A stretch of 60,000 bases of DNA. Origin: Mesostigma viride. Its lineage: Eukaryota > Streptophyta > Mesostigmatophyceae > Mesostigmatales > Mesostigmataceae. Shown piece after piece: positions 19,047-29,027 of this stretch. Below the pieces are notes generated by a model. The model had not been told where the DNA came from, made no database searches, and saw only the letters and a list, made by a program, of their open reading frames with translations. The translations under genes were made by a program, and so were the position numbers. How positions within the stretch are numbered: the first letter of the stretch is position 1; each line of letters begins with the position of its first letter. The stretch spans positions 3,865,949 through 3,925,948 of the forward strand of contig RPFO01000050.1 in assembly GCA_009746045.1 (NCBI GenBank), written 5' to 3'.

Positions 19047-20094
19047 AATCTCACCTCGGAGGCCCGTGCTACTTCTAGTAAGATGCTTGCATTTTCAATG
19101 CGTCACCTATATGCAGGCATAGAGGGTGGTACATGGCGCTAGACTCATCAAGGGATAGGAGCCATGCCCTCAGCAATTACTCACCTCCTGGCCCTTGCTG
19201 TTGCGGTCTCGGATTAAGATGATGGTCTACACGCCGCCGCATGCAAACAAGGAATGAGAGACAAAGCCGTGCGAGGCCAATATGGGCACAGTGAGAGAAA
19301 CAAGTCGACGCGAACCTACATCACGAGTGTCAGCGAAGGGGACCCATGGGAGAAGTCTCCCTCCCATGGTATCATTCACGGACACACGCAGCGGCCATGG
19401 GAACAGCCAAAACAGCAGGTTCACACACGCAAGGGCAACGACCTGCAGTGCCTGACCAGCATGTCGGTCAGTTGTGATTGGCAAGGCAGAGCCACACACA
19501 CCAGGTACACGCTGCATGGGCAGGGAAGACGCTCTTACATGAGAAAAAGCGAGGAAACGTGCGCGAGAAGGATATTAAGAGCGATCCGCGCTAGAAGGAT
19601 GCTACAATAGCATCATATATTCAAGAATTAGCAAAGAAAGATGTAGAAAAGAGACAAAAGAAAGAAATACGAGAGAAAGCAAAGACAGGGAGCTGCCAAA
19701 CCGGGCAGACAAAAGGTTACGAGCGGCAAGAGTTGTGAACGCTGCACTTGATTGCTTTCTCTGACTTGTCAACTGCGAAGAGTGACTGATATCTCTGGAA
19801 ATGGTATGCTCAGCATCCCATGGTAATGAAATGGTGAGCTATGCTGTCAGACATGCCTATATAACATAGCTACCCTAGGGTCCTAATACAAAACTAGAAA
19901 TCAAACCATACCGTGAGTTTCCCGGCTCGCACGGCCTCCTCCCTTTGTGCCAACGCCTGCAAACACAACGGGCCGTGGAGGAGGGTGGAAAGGTGGGCAA
20001 GTGTGGAGGAGTTTGGGGGGGACCGGGTTGAGCAGCGGTGGGGGAAAGATGTGCCGGTCATGATGTTGTCAACTACAGCTGTTGTATCGTGATT
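19047..20094. other. No recognisable gene
   Basis: Only short frames. Purine-rich stretch at 19620-19700 (repeated AGAAA/GAGA). Nothing with protein-like motifs that I can name. Confidence 0.5.
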
Positions 20095-20400
20095 CACCTT
20101 CAATAAGTCTACTGTTCTACATCCGGTGGTGGATGGACACAAGCAATAAAGGCCCCGCCCACAACTCAGATTTCTTTAGAAAATCTACTGATCTACATTC
20201 GATGGCGCCTTCACAGAAGCAGGAAACTCCGCCCACCGGTCAAATGTGACGCCCAACAAAGCCCCAACTTATTTCTTCAAGAAGTATACTGTTTTACATC
20301 CGGTAGTGCTTGGACAGAAGCAATATGTAAAGCCCGCCCACAAATCGGATTTCTTTACGAAAAACCTGTTTTACATTCGATGGGGTCTTGACAGATTCAA
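20095..20400 (+). repeat. Four degenerate tandem copies of a 70-110-bp unit
   Basis: Copies begin near 20103, 20174, 20283 and 20362 and share CTACTG(T/A)TCTACAT(C/T)CG(G/A)T, a GCCCGCCCA block and TTTCTTTA(G/C)(A/G)AAA. Divergent, so older than the adjacent TCTTCACG array. Confidence 0.7.
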
Positions 20401-20459
20401 GCAGCAATACTCGTTTCTACCTGCGTGCGACTGCAGCGGCCGAGTGCTGCAACTTGCCT

Positions 20460-21720
20460 TCACGTCCCAGTCTTCACGTGACAGTCCTGGTCTTCACGTC
20501 TTCACGTCTTCACGTCTTCACGTCTTCACGTCTTCACGTCTTCACGTCTTTCACGTCTTCACGTCTTCACGACTTCACCTGAACTTGCGGCGTATCGTAT
20601 CTTTGATACCTTGCATGCACGTCTTCACGTCTTCACGTCTTCACCGCGTCTTCACCTGTCTTCACCACGTCTTCACGTCTTCGCGTCTTCACGTCTTCAC
20701 GGCTTCACCTGAACACCTGAACTTCACCTGAACTTGCCGTATCGTGTCTTCACGTCTTCACGTCTTCACGTCTTCACGTCTTCACGTCTTCACCGCGTCT
20801 TCACCTGTCTTCACCACGTCTTCACGGCTTCACGGCTTCACGTCTTCACGGCTTCACCTGAACACCTGAACTTCACCTGAACTTGCCGTATCGTGTCTTC
20901 ACGTCTTCACGTCTTCACGTCTTCACGTCTTCACCGCGTCTTCACCTGTCTTCACCACGTCTTCACGGCTTCACGTCTTCACGTCTTCACGGCTTCACCT
21001 GAACACCTGAACTTCACCTGAACTTGCCGTATCGTGTCTTCACGTCTTCACGTCTTCACGTCTTCACGTCTTCACGTCTTCACCGCGTCTTCACCTGTCT
21101 TCACCACGTCTTCACGGCTTCACGGCTTCACGTCTTCACGGCTTCACCTGAACACCTGAACTTCACCTGAACTTGCCGTATCGTGTCTTCACGTCTTCAC
21201 GTCTTCACGTCTTCACGTCTTCACGTCTTCACCGCGTCTTCACCTGTCTTCACCACGTCTTCACGGCTTCACGGCTTCACGTCTTCACGGCTTCACCTGA
21301 ACACCTGAACTTCACCTGAACTTGCCGTATCGTGTCTTCACGTCTTCACGTCTTCACGTCTTCACGTCTTCACCGCGTCTTCACCTGTCTTCACCACGTC
21401 TTCACGGCTTCACGTCTTCACGTCTTCACGGCTTCACCTGAACACCTGAACTTCACCTGAACTTGCCGTATCGTGTCTTCACGTCTTCACGTCTTCACGT
21501 CTTCACGTCTTCACGTCTTCACGTCTTCACCGCGTCTTCACCTGTCTTCACCACGTCTTCACGGCTTCACGGCTTCACGTCTTCACCGCGTCTTCACCTG
21601 TCTTCACCACGTCTTCACGGCTTCACCTGAACACCTGAACTTTGCGTATCGTATCTTTCATACATTGCATCATTTGCATGCCTTGGAGCTGCACGTCTTC
21701 AAGCAGTGTCACCCAGTTCC
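20460..21720 (+). repeat. TCTTCACG(T) satellite with higher-order units
   Basis: Nine-base repeats (TCTTCACGT) organised in about seven higher-order units of roughly 145-165 bp. Each has a GTATCGTG start, a run of TCTTCACG, ACCGCGTCTTCACCTG, a GGCTTCAC block and GAACACCTGAACTTCACC. Units differ mainly in the number of nonamers, typical of unequal exchange or slippage. Confidence 0.9.
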
Positions 21721-21884
21721 CGCTTGATTCAAATGCACTTCGCGCTTGAATTCGTGACTTCGCCCCGCTCAAGGTGGAAAGAATGATGGGCACTAGCCAC
21801 GGGAACTATGCCCGATGCTGATAGCCGAAGCGATGACATGGACGAATTGATTGATTTGTGTTATGCCGGGGACGATTGTAGAAA

Positions 21885-22155
21885 ATGGGTGCTAGGAAAG
21901 AAATCTGGTGCCATGAAAGTAGATTTTTTGGCCGGTGCAAACCACCAATGCGCCGGCCGATGTGGCAAGGTCCTGCACGGCAGCCAGAGCGCACCCAGCC
22001 AGAGCGTACCCAGCCGCTGCCGCCGCCGACCCCCGTACTGGTGGGCGTGGAACAGACGATGAGAGAGATGCAACGAGCTATGGAGAACCAAAGCAAGAAG
22101 GTTGAAGAGCTTGGTTTGCAGCTGCGTCAAGAGGTGCAGAAACAAGTGGTCCAGC

Positions 22156-22194
<39 letters not shown>

Positions 22195-22231
22195 TGCAGC
22201 AGCAACTGCAGCAGCAACTGCAGCAACAACT

Positions 22232-22318
<87 letters not shown>

Positions 22319-22454
22319 CTTCAGTTCCCGCAGGCAGCGTCGGCAATGTCGCAGTTTCCACAGGCATTGTCGGCACTGCAGCAGTTTTCGCAGGGACCGT
22401 CGGCAGCAGAGCAGTTCCCGCAGGGATCATCGGTGGTGCAGCAGTTCTTTGTGA
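21885..22454 (+). CDS. Glutamine-rich coiled-coil ORF (fragment)
   Basis: 189 codons; family unknown. Residues about 45-85 form a heptad-like coil (TMREMQRAMENQSKKVEELG) leading into a polyglutamine run interrupted by L (about 88-143, CAG repeats), then an Arg/Ser-rich tail that looks like the wrong frame. In the +1 frame the tail reads as a regular QFPQ-x3-S repeat, so a frameshift in the CAG tract probably separates the two. An overlapping frame (21808-22062) gives MPDADSRSDDMDELIDLCYA and could be the true upstream part. Likely the 5' part of a gene in the 15.9-kb transposon. Confidence 0.4.
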
Positions 22455-22472
22455 GTCATTCGTGTAGTGTTG

Positions 22473-22479
22473 AGTGGGT

Positions 22480-22511
<32 letters not shown>
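22473..22511 (+). repeat. Poly-G tract
   Basis: More than 30 G with one interruption (GTGGGTGGGG start). Possible G-quadruplex former and a likely place for assembly error. Confidence 0.9.
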
Positions 22512-22513
<2 letters not shown>

Positions 22514-22519
22514 TGACTG

Positions 22520-24080
22520 TGTGACTGCGTGGCTGCTTGGCTGGAAAGGAGGGTGCGTGGCTGTGTGGCTGCGTGGCTGCGCTGCTGCGTGGCTGCGTGG
22601 CTGCGTGGCTGCGCTGCTGCGTGGCTGCGTGGCTGCTTGGCTGGAAAGGAGGGTGCGTGGCTGTGTGGCTGCGTGGCTGCGCTGCTGCGTGGCTGCGTGG
22701 CTGCGCTGCTGCGTGGCTGCGTGGCTGCGTGGCTGCGTGGCTGCGTGGCTGCGTGGCTGTGTGGCTGCGTGGCTGCGTGGCTGCGTGGCTGCGTGGCTGG
22801 AAAGGAGGGTGCGTGGCTGTGTGGCTGCGTGGCTGCGCTGCTGCGTGGCTGCGTGGCTGCGTGGCTGCTTGGCTGGAAAGGAGGGTGCGTGGCTGTGTGG
22901 CTGCGTGGCTGCGCTGCTGCGTGGCTGCGTGGCTGCGTGGCTGCGTGGCTGCGTGGCTGCGTGGCTGCGTGGCTGGAAAGGAGGGTGCGTGGCTGTGTGG
23001 CTGCGTGGCTGCGCTGCTGCGTGGCTGCGTGGCTGCGCTGCTGCGTGGCTGCGTGGCTGCGTGGCTGTGTGGCTGCGTGGCTGCGCTGCTGCGTGGCTGC
23101 GTGGCTGCGTGGCTGCTTGGCTGGAAAGGAGGGTGCGTGGCTGTGTGGCTGCGTGGCTGCGCTGCTGCGTGGCTGCGTGGCTGCTTGGCTGGAAAGGAGG
23201 GTGCGTGGCTGTGTGGCTGCGTGGCTGCGCTGCTGCGTGGCTGCGTGGCTGCGTGGCTGCGTGGCTGGAAAGGAGGGTGCGTGGCTGTGTGGCTGCGTGG
23301 CTGCGCTGCTGCGTGGCTGCGTGGCTGCGTGGCTGCGTGGCTGCGCTGCTGCGTGGCTGCGTGGCTGCGTGGCTGTGTGGCTGCGTGGCTGCGTGGCTGC
23401 GCTGCTGCGTGGCTGCGTGGCTGCGTGGCTGCGTGGCTGCGTGGCTGCTTGGCTGGAAAGGAGGGCGCGTGGCTGTGTGGCTGCGTGGCTGCGCTGCTGC
23501 GTGGCTGCGTGGCTGCGTGGCTGGAAAGGAGGGTGCGTGGCTGTGTGGCTGCGTGGCTGCGCTGCTGCGTGGCTGCGTGGCTGCTTGGCTGGAAAGGAGG
23601 GTGCGTGGCTGTGTGGCTGCGTAGCTGCGTGGCTGTGTGGCTGCGTAGCTGCGTGGCTGCGCTGCTGCGTGGCTGCGTGGCTGCGTGGCTGCGTGGCTGC
23701 GTGGCTGCGTGGCTGCGTGGCTGCGTGGCTGCGTGGCTGCGTGGCTGCGTGGCTGGAAAGGAGGGTGCGTGGCTGTGTGGCTGCGTGGCTGCGCTGCTGC
23801 GTGGCTGCGTGGCTGCGTGGCTGCGTGGCTGCTTGGCTGGAAAGGAGGGTGCGTGGCTGTGTGGCTGCGTAGCTGCGCTGCTGCGTGGCTGCGTGGCTGC
23901 GTGGCTGCGTGGCTGCGTGGCTGCGTGGCTGCGTGGCTGCGTGGCTGCGTGGCTGCGTGGCTGCGTGGCTGCGTGGCTGCGTGGCTGCGTGGCTGGAAAG
24001 GAGGGTGCGTGGCTGTGTGGCTGCGTGGCTGCGCTGCTGCGTGGCTGCGTGGCTGCGTGGCTGCGTGGCTGGCTGGGGGG
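22520..24080 (+). repeat. GTGGCTGC octamer satellite with higher-order units
   Basis: Octamer GTGGCTGC with a GCTGCTGC variant, punctuated about every 70-150 bp by TTGGCTGGAAAGGAGGGTGC. Because 8 is not a multiple of 3 and the unit makes no stop, several frames on both strands are open for hundreds of codons (AWLRGCVA on plus, PRSHAATQ on minus). These are artefacts. Confidence 0.93.
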
Positions 24081-24269
24081 GGGGGTGGGTGCCGGGTGCG
24101 TGGATGCGTGGATGTGTGGCTGGGTGGGTGCGTCACTGCGTGGCTGGCTGGCTCTGTGGCTGCGTGGGCGGCTGGATGGCCGGGTCAGCGTGGCTTCGTG
24201 TTCAATGGGATGCTAATATGTTGTTGCCTTTGGATGCCACAGTTCATGGATTCTTTTGTTCACATGCAG

Positions 24270-24349
24270 GTGCTGCCGTCTTCCCCATCGACGTCGTCAA
24301 GACCGATGTCGCCAAGAAGGATGATGCAATCACTCTCGGCCATGTTTAA
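24270..24349 (+). CDS. Possible terminal exon
   Basis: After an acceptor-like TTTTGTTCACATGCAG (ends 24270) the frame reads GAAVFPIDVVKTDVAKKDDA and stops at 24349. Protein-like, unlike the satellite before it. May be the last exon of a plus-strand gene of the 15.9-kb element. Weak: based on one splice-like site and composition. Confidence 0.3.
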
Positions 24350-24839
24350 CTCATGTGGGCCTTCATGGCCATACGGGAAATATTATTGAATCATTTCTTT
24401 GACACTGAGTTGGCACTACGCAACACCTTTGATGCACATGAGTGCAGGGCGCATGTGTTGAAACCATGCAACCATGGCGATCCCTAAAAAAGTTTGGTTA
24501 TGTAATAAGTGACACAATTATTCCGGACGTATGATGGCCCAACGTCCTGTAAGGTTGAGTTGTCTTGGAGGAGGAGCGTGATGACCGCGGAAGCCGCGTG
24601 GGTGTCTGTAGTGCTATATCTTGAAGATGTACGGTCTTGGAAGAGTTATGGTCTTGGAATCATATAATAATGAACTTGGAATAAAGTTGCGGGCAGCCTT
24701 CAATTGGCATATGTTGTCTCATTGCGTTAATGGGTCAATTGTCTTAGTTTATATAATGTATATCTTGGGAAACTCATTGCTTCAATAAAATGCATGCTAG
24801 GCGCAATCAACCCCCACAAACACATCTGAAAACTGCACA
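24350..24839. other. Non-coding right arm of the 15.9-kb element
   Basis: AT-rich, no gene. Contains GTAATAAG and other AT-rich stretches. Leads into the right TIR. Confidence 0.5.
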
Positions 24840-24894
24840 GTGCATCAAATGTATCCTAGACAAAAAAATGTATCCTAATCCGGTAAAACCACCC
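24840..24894 (-). repeat. Right TIR of the 15.9-kb element
   Basis: Reverse complement starts GGGTGGTTTTACCGGATTAG at 24894 and continues GATACATTT; flanked by ATG at 24895-24897. Confidence 0.8.
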
Positions 24895-25070
24895 ATGCAC
24901 GTCTTCGTGTACCAGACCAATAGTATATACCTGGAGGTTTCTACCTTGGTGCTGCTGAGTGGCCTATATGGATCATAGGAACTGCACGGGCCCCTGTGAC
25001 CACTATGAGACTTTGGCCAAGGCGTTGGCTGCACTCAACAGAGAGGAGGGGGAGGTGAGCTCTGAAGGCT

Positions 25071-25772
25071 ATGTGGAGGAGGTCCTATCTCAGCTGCACA
25101 CAAGCCTGTATGAGAGTGGCTCCCCTTTTTGTGGCTCATCTGCTGCGTAGGATGTATGCATTGTCACCAGGACCTGAGATTGACATGAGGCCTGCTGAGG
25201 GGCCGGTCATGCTGGCAGCCTTACCTGAGGCCTTGAAGGAGGCATTTACTCAGTTGCAGCCAGTGAGTATGGGAGAGGCTTCCTACATGGAGCTGTTGGA
25301 GTTTTCAGTTCAGAAGGGTGCCTTTGATTTGGTTCCTTCTTCCTCCAGCTCTGCCAGAAGGTGTTTTCCTTTGGAGACTTCTAACCTCTTTTGCCATCCA
25401 GGGTTGCCCAAGTACACTGTGGAACTTAAGATCCGTCAGACGCCACTAAGGGTGCTGGTGCCTCTGATAGGTGCTAAGTGGTCGGTGGTCAAGACCTTTC
25501 TGCAGTTCTGGTGGGCGTACAGATCATGGGTGAGCAGGCACAAGACGTCCTCTACTTGGGTGATGGACCCTGAGAGTCAGTCTGTGGTGCTCTTCTCCTA
25601 TCCAGGGGCATGCCTTCGCTATGCTGCCCAGATGGTGGCAGGAGCTGCTGAGACTTGCGTGGTGTTGCAGGTCAGCAGGGACTGGCCAGAGTTGGCCCAC
25701 ATGGTGGAGCAGTTTCCCATGGGTGGACTCAAGGGCAAGGATGGCCTGAATGGGGATTGGTATAGCCTGTGA
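25071..25772 (+). CDS. Unknown ORF before the 3' LTR of element 3
   Basis: 233 codons. I do not recognise it: no polymerase, RNase H or integrase motif. It has protein-like segments (LPEALKEAFTQLQPVSMGEA, KYTVELKIRQTPLRVLVPL, FLQFWWAYRSW, HMVEQFPMGG) and two tryptophan/tyrosine-rich stretches. An overlapping frame at 24959-25150 (NCTGPCDHYETLAKALAALN) may be its true N-terminal part, implying a frameshift near 25100. Position after pol and before the polypurine tract is where retrotransposons carry extra 3' ORFs. Confidence 0.4.
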   Translation: MWRRSYLSCTQACMRVAPLFVAHLLRRMYALSPGPEIDMRPAEGPVMLAALPEALKEAFTQLQPVSMGEASYMELLEFSVQKGAFDLVPSSSSSARRCFPLETSNLFCHPGLPKYTVELKIRQTPLRVLVPLIGAKWSVVKTFLQFWWAYRSWVSRHKTSSTWVMDPESQSVVLFSYPGACLRYAAQMVAGAAETCVVLQVSRDWPELAHMVEQFPMGGLKGKDGLNGDWYSL

Positions 25773-26117
25773 GGAACAGGGCTGAGAAGGAAAGGGGGCT
25801 TTGGATTGTGGTGTGAGGGGGGGATTCCAGGATGGATGATGGGGGGGCTCCAGTCCAGTTCTGATGTTCCAGTCCAGAGTTCCAGGTTCCAGGATGCTGA
25901 ATGGAAGACCTTGTATTATGAGATGTGTTTATCTGGATTTATAGTAGATAAGGTAGTGACTTGTCTGCTGTAGAAACCTGTGACTAGATGTTGATGAGAT
26001 AGGAGGCCCTGTTTCCAGGGATGTAAAAACCCATCTGCTTTTCCCAAGAGATGGTGGATTTCTGTTCAATGTTCCTCTGCCTTCAAGAGTTGGCTATTGG
26101 ACCTGGGAGGTCCAGTT
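25773..26117. other. 3' untranslated part of element 3
   Basis: G-rich non-coding sequence leading to the polypurine tract; no gene. Confidence 0.6.
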
Positions 26118-26131
26118 TTGAGGGGGAGATA
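26118..26131 (+). promoter_or_regulatory. Polypurine tract of element 3
   Basis: TTGAGGGGGAGATA immediately precedes TGTAACA of the 3' LTR, the expected plus-strand primer. Confidence 0.85.
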
Positions 26132-26915
26132 TGTAACAAGCAAAAATGACTTTGTTGTTACATCCTTTGTTTTGTGAATGTTTGGCTTTTATTTGAGGAC
26201 TTTTGGATCAGTATTGAGAAAGTTATGAGGTTTCTAAGACGACGGTACTTGGAGCTGATACTTTGTCAACCAACTGATAGGAACCCTCATTGGTCGTGGC
26301 CTGATCCACGTAGGCCGGGTTGTAGTTTGTTGGCTGATACTACTGATAGGAGCCCTCATTGGTCGTGGCCTGATCCACGTGGGGTTGTAGTTTGTTAGTT
26401 GGTACTATTGAGTCTTAAATGCTCCTTTGGGACTTCAGTGCTTACGACAGATTTAGGATCTCATGGAAAGATTCTGCCAGGCTGTGTGTGGTGTTGTTCT
26501 GTTCTGTGTGACTAGGATGGATACGAAGATCTTGTATAGAATCCCATGGTTCTGATTGGTTCTCTTCAGGCTAAGGTTGGAGCAAGTTCGACAAGCACGT
26601 CGATATCAAGGACGTGGGGTCGCCATTGTTGCTACGTTGGTTTTGATTCACCATGGTATAATAAAGCTTGGCTTTGTTGTCCAATCCATAAGAGCCCCTT
26701 GGCTATAGACGACCTTCAGTTCCACAGAGGCCGTCTATACACGAGCTTGTCTTTGTGTCTACAAGGGGTTGTGATTCCCTAAATCACGTGCTGTGGAATT
26801 TCCATCTCAACGTTGCTCGGATACTTGAAGTTCTGCGACTCAGGAAAGCAACCCAGGTAAAAGATCTTTCATATTGGACTGTGGATGATGTTGATGATCA
26901 TTTTTAGTCGTTACA
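26132..26915 (+). repeat. Element 3 3' LTR
   Basis: 784 bp; same as 2909-3688 except a 4-bp insertion (GTAGGCCGGGTTG) and at least two substitutions. Followed by the CTGGC duplication. Confidence 0.93.
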
Positions 26916-26955
26916 CTGGCGTGATCCTTGGATGTCTGTGTCAGATTACTATTAA

Positions 26956-27600
26956 GGGGACCGGACGGTTCTAACCACCCCAAAAGTGAACTCATGTAAT
27001 AACATTGTAATTGCACATGATATGTCCAGATTTGAGTTTGGGGCATCAAAACAACATGTTTGGGCATGCATCCCCCCACCTGTAGGGTTCATGACCCCTG
27101 GCTATACACCGGATGCCAGCATAATACGCTAAACCATAGGGTCCATGGCACCTAGTGCCTAGGTGCATGGCAAGACCAAATTCAATCATCCATGATATTT
27201 TCTTTAAGTTCCCACTGTTTACAAAAAACCTGGCTATAGTTGGGTCCCAAAAATGGTACTTCAAACTAGTAGATGATAAATTTTGACCTAAAAAGGGTCT
27301 TTTTTAGCACGTAAAAAAATAAATCAAATCAATAACACATGTTATATGGCCAGTGGGGATAAAATCAAATATTAGATGGTGGGAAATGTACACTGACAAA
27401 TTTTCAGCTCAATCTGACCAGTATAACACATATATGATCATGGTTATAGCCCATTTCAGGACTTGGAAAAAACTGGAAAAACTGTCAATCAAGCACACTG
27501 TTGGCCCCCGTGTCATCACATGCTGCACAAAACCAGGGATCACCAGGCACGGTGGACAGCGTTCAAAACCCAAGCACAACATGTGGCCCCCATGGTCGCC
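26956..27600. other. Left arm of the TTAA transposon
   Basis: Left TIR (26956-26971), then non-coding sequence. Parts resemble the left arm of the short TTAA element at 42090-42500 (CTATACACCGG / CATACACCGG; AAATTTTCAG(C/G)TCA). 3' side of the transposase gene. Confidence 0.65.
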
Positions 27601-28175
27601 TGGATCCTGGTTGGAACACAAGAGAAAGGGGTTCACCTTCTTGTGCTCTGCACCGCCACACACCGTGCAGAGCACACTGTCACTGCCACTGTCACTGGAT
27701 TCCCCCCCCCCTTCCTGCCCAGCCACGGGCTGCCCGTAGATGGCATAGCCACTGCCATGCTCATACTCCCCACCGGCCTTGTTATCCTTCCACTTGCCCC
27801 CCTGGGCCTCAGTTTTTTTCTTCTTGCGCAGCCCTGCGCCAGTTTGGGTCCCTCTTCTTGGCCTGCTGGCGTGCCCTCTCCAGCTTGAGGGAGGCCAGCT
27901 GCTCCTCCACAGCCGGTGTGACCGTGATGCCCAGCTTGTTGGCAATTGGCTTCCACCACTCCTCGCCCAGCTGCACCTTGAGCACGCCCTGCATGGCAGC
28001 AACAGACCAGCGTGTGTGAGCAAAGGCCCCCTTCCCAAGAGGGAGACACTTGACCTCAGCTGGCTGTGGTGGAACTCATTGAGGTTTGTGTGGGTGTCGT
28101 GTTTGCACGCCTTGAGGAGCGAGGGGGTGGTGTACTTTTGCCACACACAGTTCACCATCCCCCACACATCTAGGA
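27601..28175 (-). pseudogene. Transposase, C-terminal half (Mutator-like domain, PHD-like finger)
   Basis: Begins in frame with the N-terminal half once element 2 and one CCACC are removed. It reads VWQKYTTPSLLKACKHDTHT then NLNEFHHSQL, the place where Mutator-type transposases have a conserved T-Q-N-x-N-E motif. The legible path changes frame near 28065 (to CLPLGKGAFAHTRWSVAAMQ, a domain ending around LGITVTPAVEEQL) and again in a run of seven A near 27818. The last part has a Cys/His cluster (CTVC.....LLC....HMLC....CPPC) resembling an atypical PHD finger. Two frame breaks here; homopolymer error could explain one. Confidence 0.72.
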
Positions 28176-28180
28176 CCACC

Positions 28181-28653
28181 AGTTAGATTGCGGTGGGATA
28201 TATTGCTTGAGAACACTGTATGCTGTGAGCAATGAATTGCTTGGTTCATTAGAAAATAGGTTTACCCTTTATCAACGTTCCTCTCACCGGCTGCGCCGCC
28301 AGTGACCGTTGGGTGCAGACCGTTGGCCCGAGGCCACACGATGACAGGTAGCAGTCTAGTCACTGCATCGTGCGATCACAGATCAATGCACGCTGCAGTA
28401 CGGTCCCTATCTAGGATACTCTAGTACCGTCCAATGACAGGACACTACGTATACTGGGTACTGACATCTGTCACGTACCCCAGTACCCAAAGTACCTATC
28501 TAGGGAAACGTATGCGACTCGACTAGCATTCCTATCTGCATAGCCCACGTGGTATTTATATTCACATACCAACGTAGGTTTACAAGGCTTATTCATACGT
28601 TGTATTCACAATGCCTTTGAGACTTAGTCTACAGCAAAGCATGGAGACTAACT
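28181..28653 (-). repeat. Element 2 3' LTR
   Basis: 473 bp; plus-strand ends AGTTAGATTG and GAGACTAACT, i.e. AGTTA..TAACT termini like element 1. Matches 44880-45017 joined to 53343-53680. Confidence 0.9.
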
Positions 28654-29027
28654 CCAGTATTGTTTTATTATTTATTTCTTAATGCAGGTCTGCACCCCCA
28701 ACATTATTGTTATTGTTTTTAAGTTGATTAGGGGTACAAAAGAGACATGGCTGGTTGAGCCAAGTTGGTTACAGCTGGCTGTTCTGGCCAGGTGGTATAT
28801 TGCACATTAAATAAGGTGTACACAGCTGGCTGGTTTGGCCAGTTACTGAAGCACACATTAAGGAAATGGATACAAAGCTTGTGTCCTCAAGCTGCAAATG
28901 GATACAAATCTGACCTAGCCAGCACTCACACCCCACAACGAATGTGTTGAGTTTTATGGCGCCCAGCAGCTATCGCTGTGGTAAGGGGGTGTGGTGGTTG
29001 TGTACTGTGCTATGGCCAGTCATTTAT
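28654..29027. other. 3' untranslated part of element 2
   Basis: No gene. On the coding strand an A-rich purine stretch (AAGAAATAAATAATAAAAC) lies close to the LTR and may be the polypurine tract. Confidence 0.6.

Larger units (their letters stand above)
9003..24894. mobile_element. Large TIR DNA transposon (15.9 kb) nested in element 3
   Basis: Ends are inverted repeats: left GGGTGGTTTTACCGGATTAG at 9003 continuing to about 9031, right its reverse complement ending at 24894; about 29 bp are perfect. A second inverted block (AAATGTATCCTA type) follows at each end. Flanks are ATG on both sides (9000-9002, 24895-24897), a possible 3-bp target duplication. Without element 1 it is about 9.7 kb. 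It carries a minus-strand unknown gene, a plus-strand glutamine-rich ORF and several satellites, but no transposase I recognise. Superfamily unassigned. Confidence 0.72.
2909..26915 (+). mobile_element. LTR retrotransposon element 3 (non-autonomous, nested host)
   Basis: Complete by structure: 5' LTR 2909-3688, primer binding site at 3689, polypurine tract before 26132, 3' LTR 26132-26915, and a perfect 5-bp target duplication CTGGC (2904-2908 and 26916-26920). The LTRs differ, by eye, by one 4-bp indel and at least two substitutions, so insertion is recent. Removing the 15.9-kb TIR element (9003-24894) leaves about 8.1 kb. The interior has a short gag-like start and a Ty3/gypsy-type polymerase trace but no intact pol. 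It was therefore probably moved in trans, like a large retrotransposon derivative. Confidence 0.88.

Noticed and set aside
20460-21720. CRISPR-like regular repeats
   Set aside because: No unique spacers: the array is made of one nonamer and its higher-order units, in a eukaryotic context.
22467-24216. ORFs up to 569 codons on both strands (AWLRGCVA and PRSHAATQ repeats)
   Set aside because: Translation of an 8-bp satellite without stop codons; several frames are open, so openness carries no coding evidence.
27353-28186. Plus-strand ORFs over the transposase C-terminal half
   Set aside because: Shadow frames: the minus strand carries the homologous transposase sequence.
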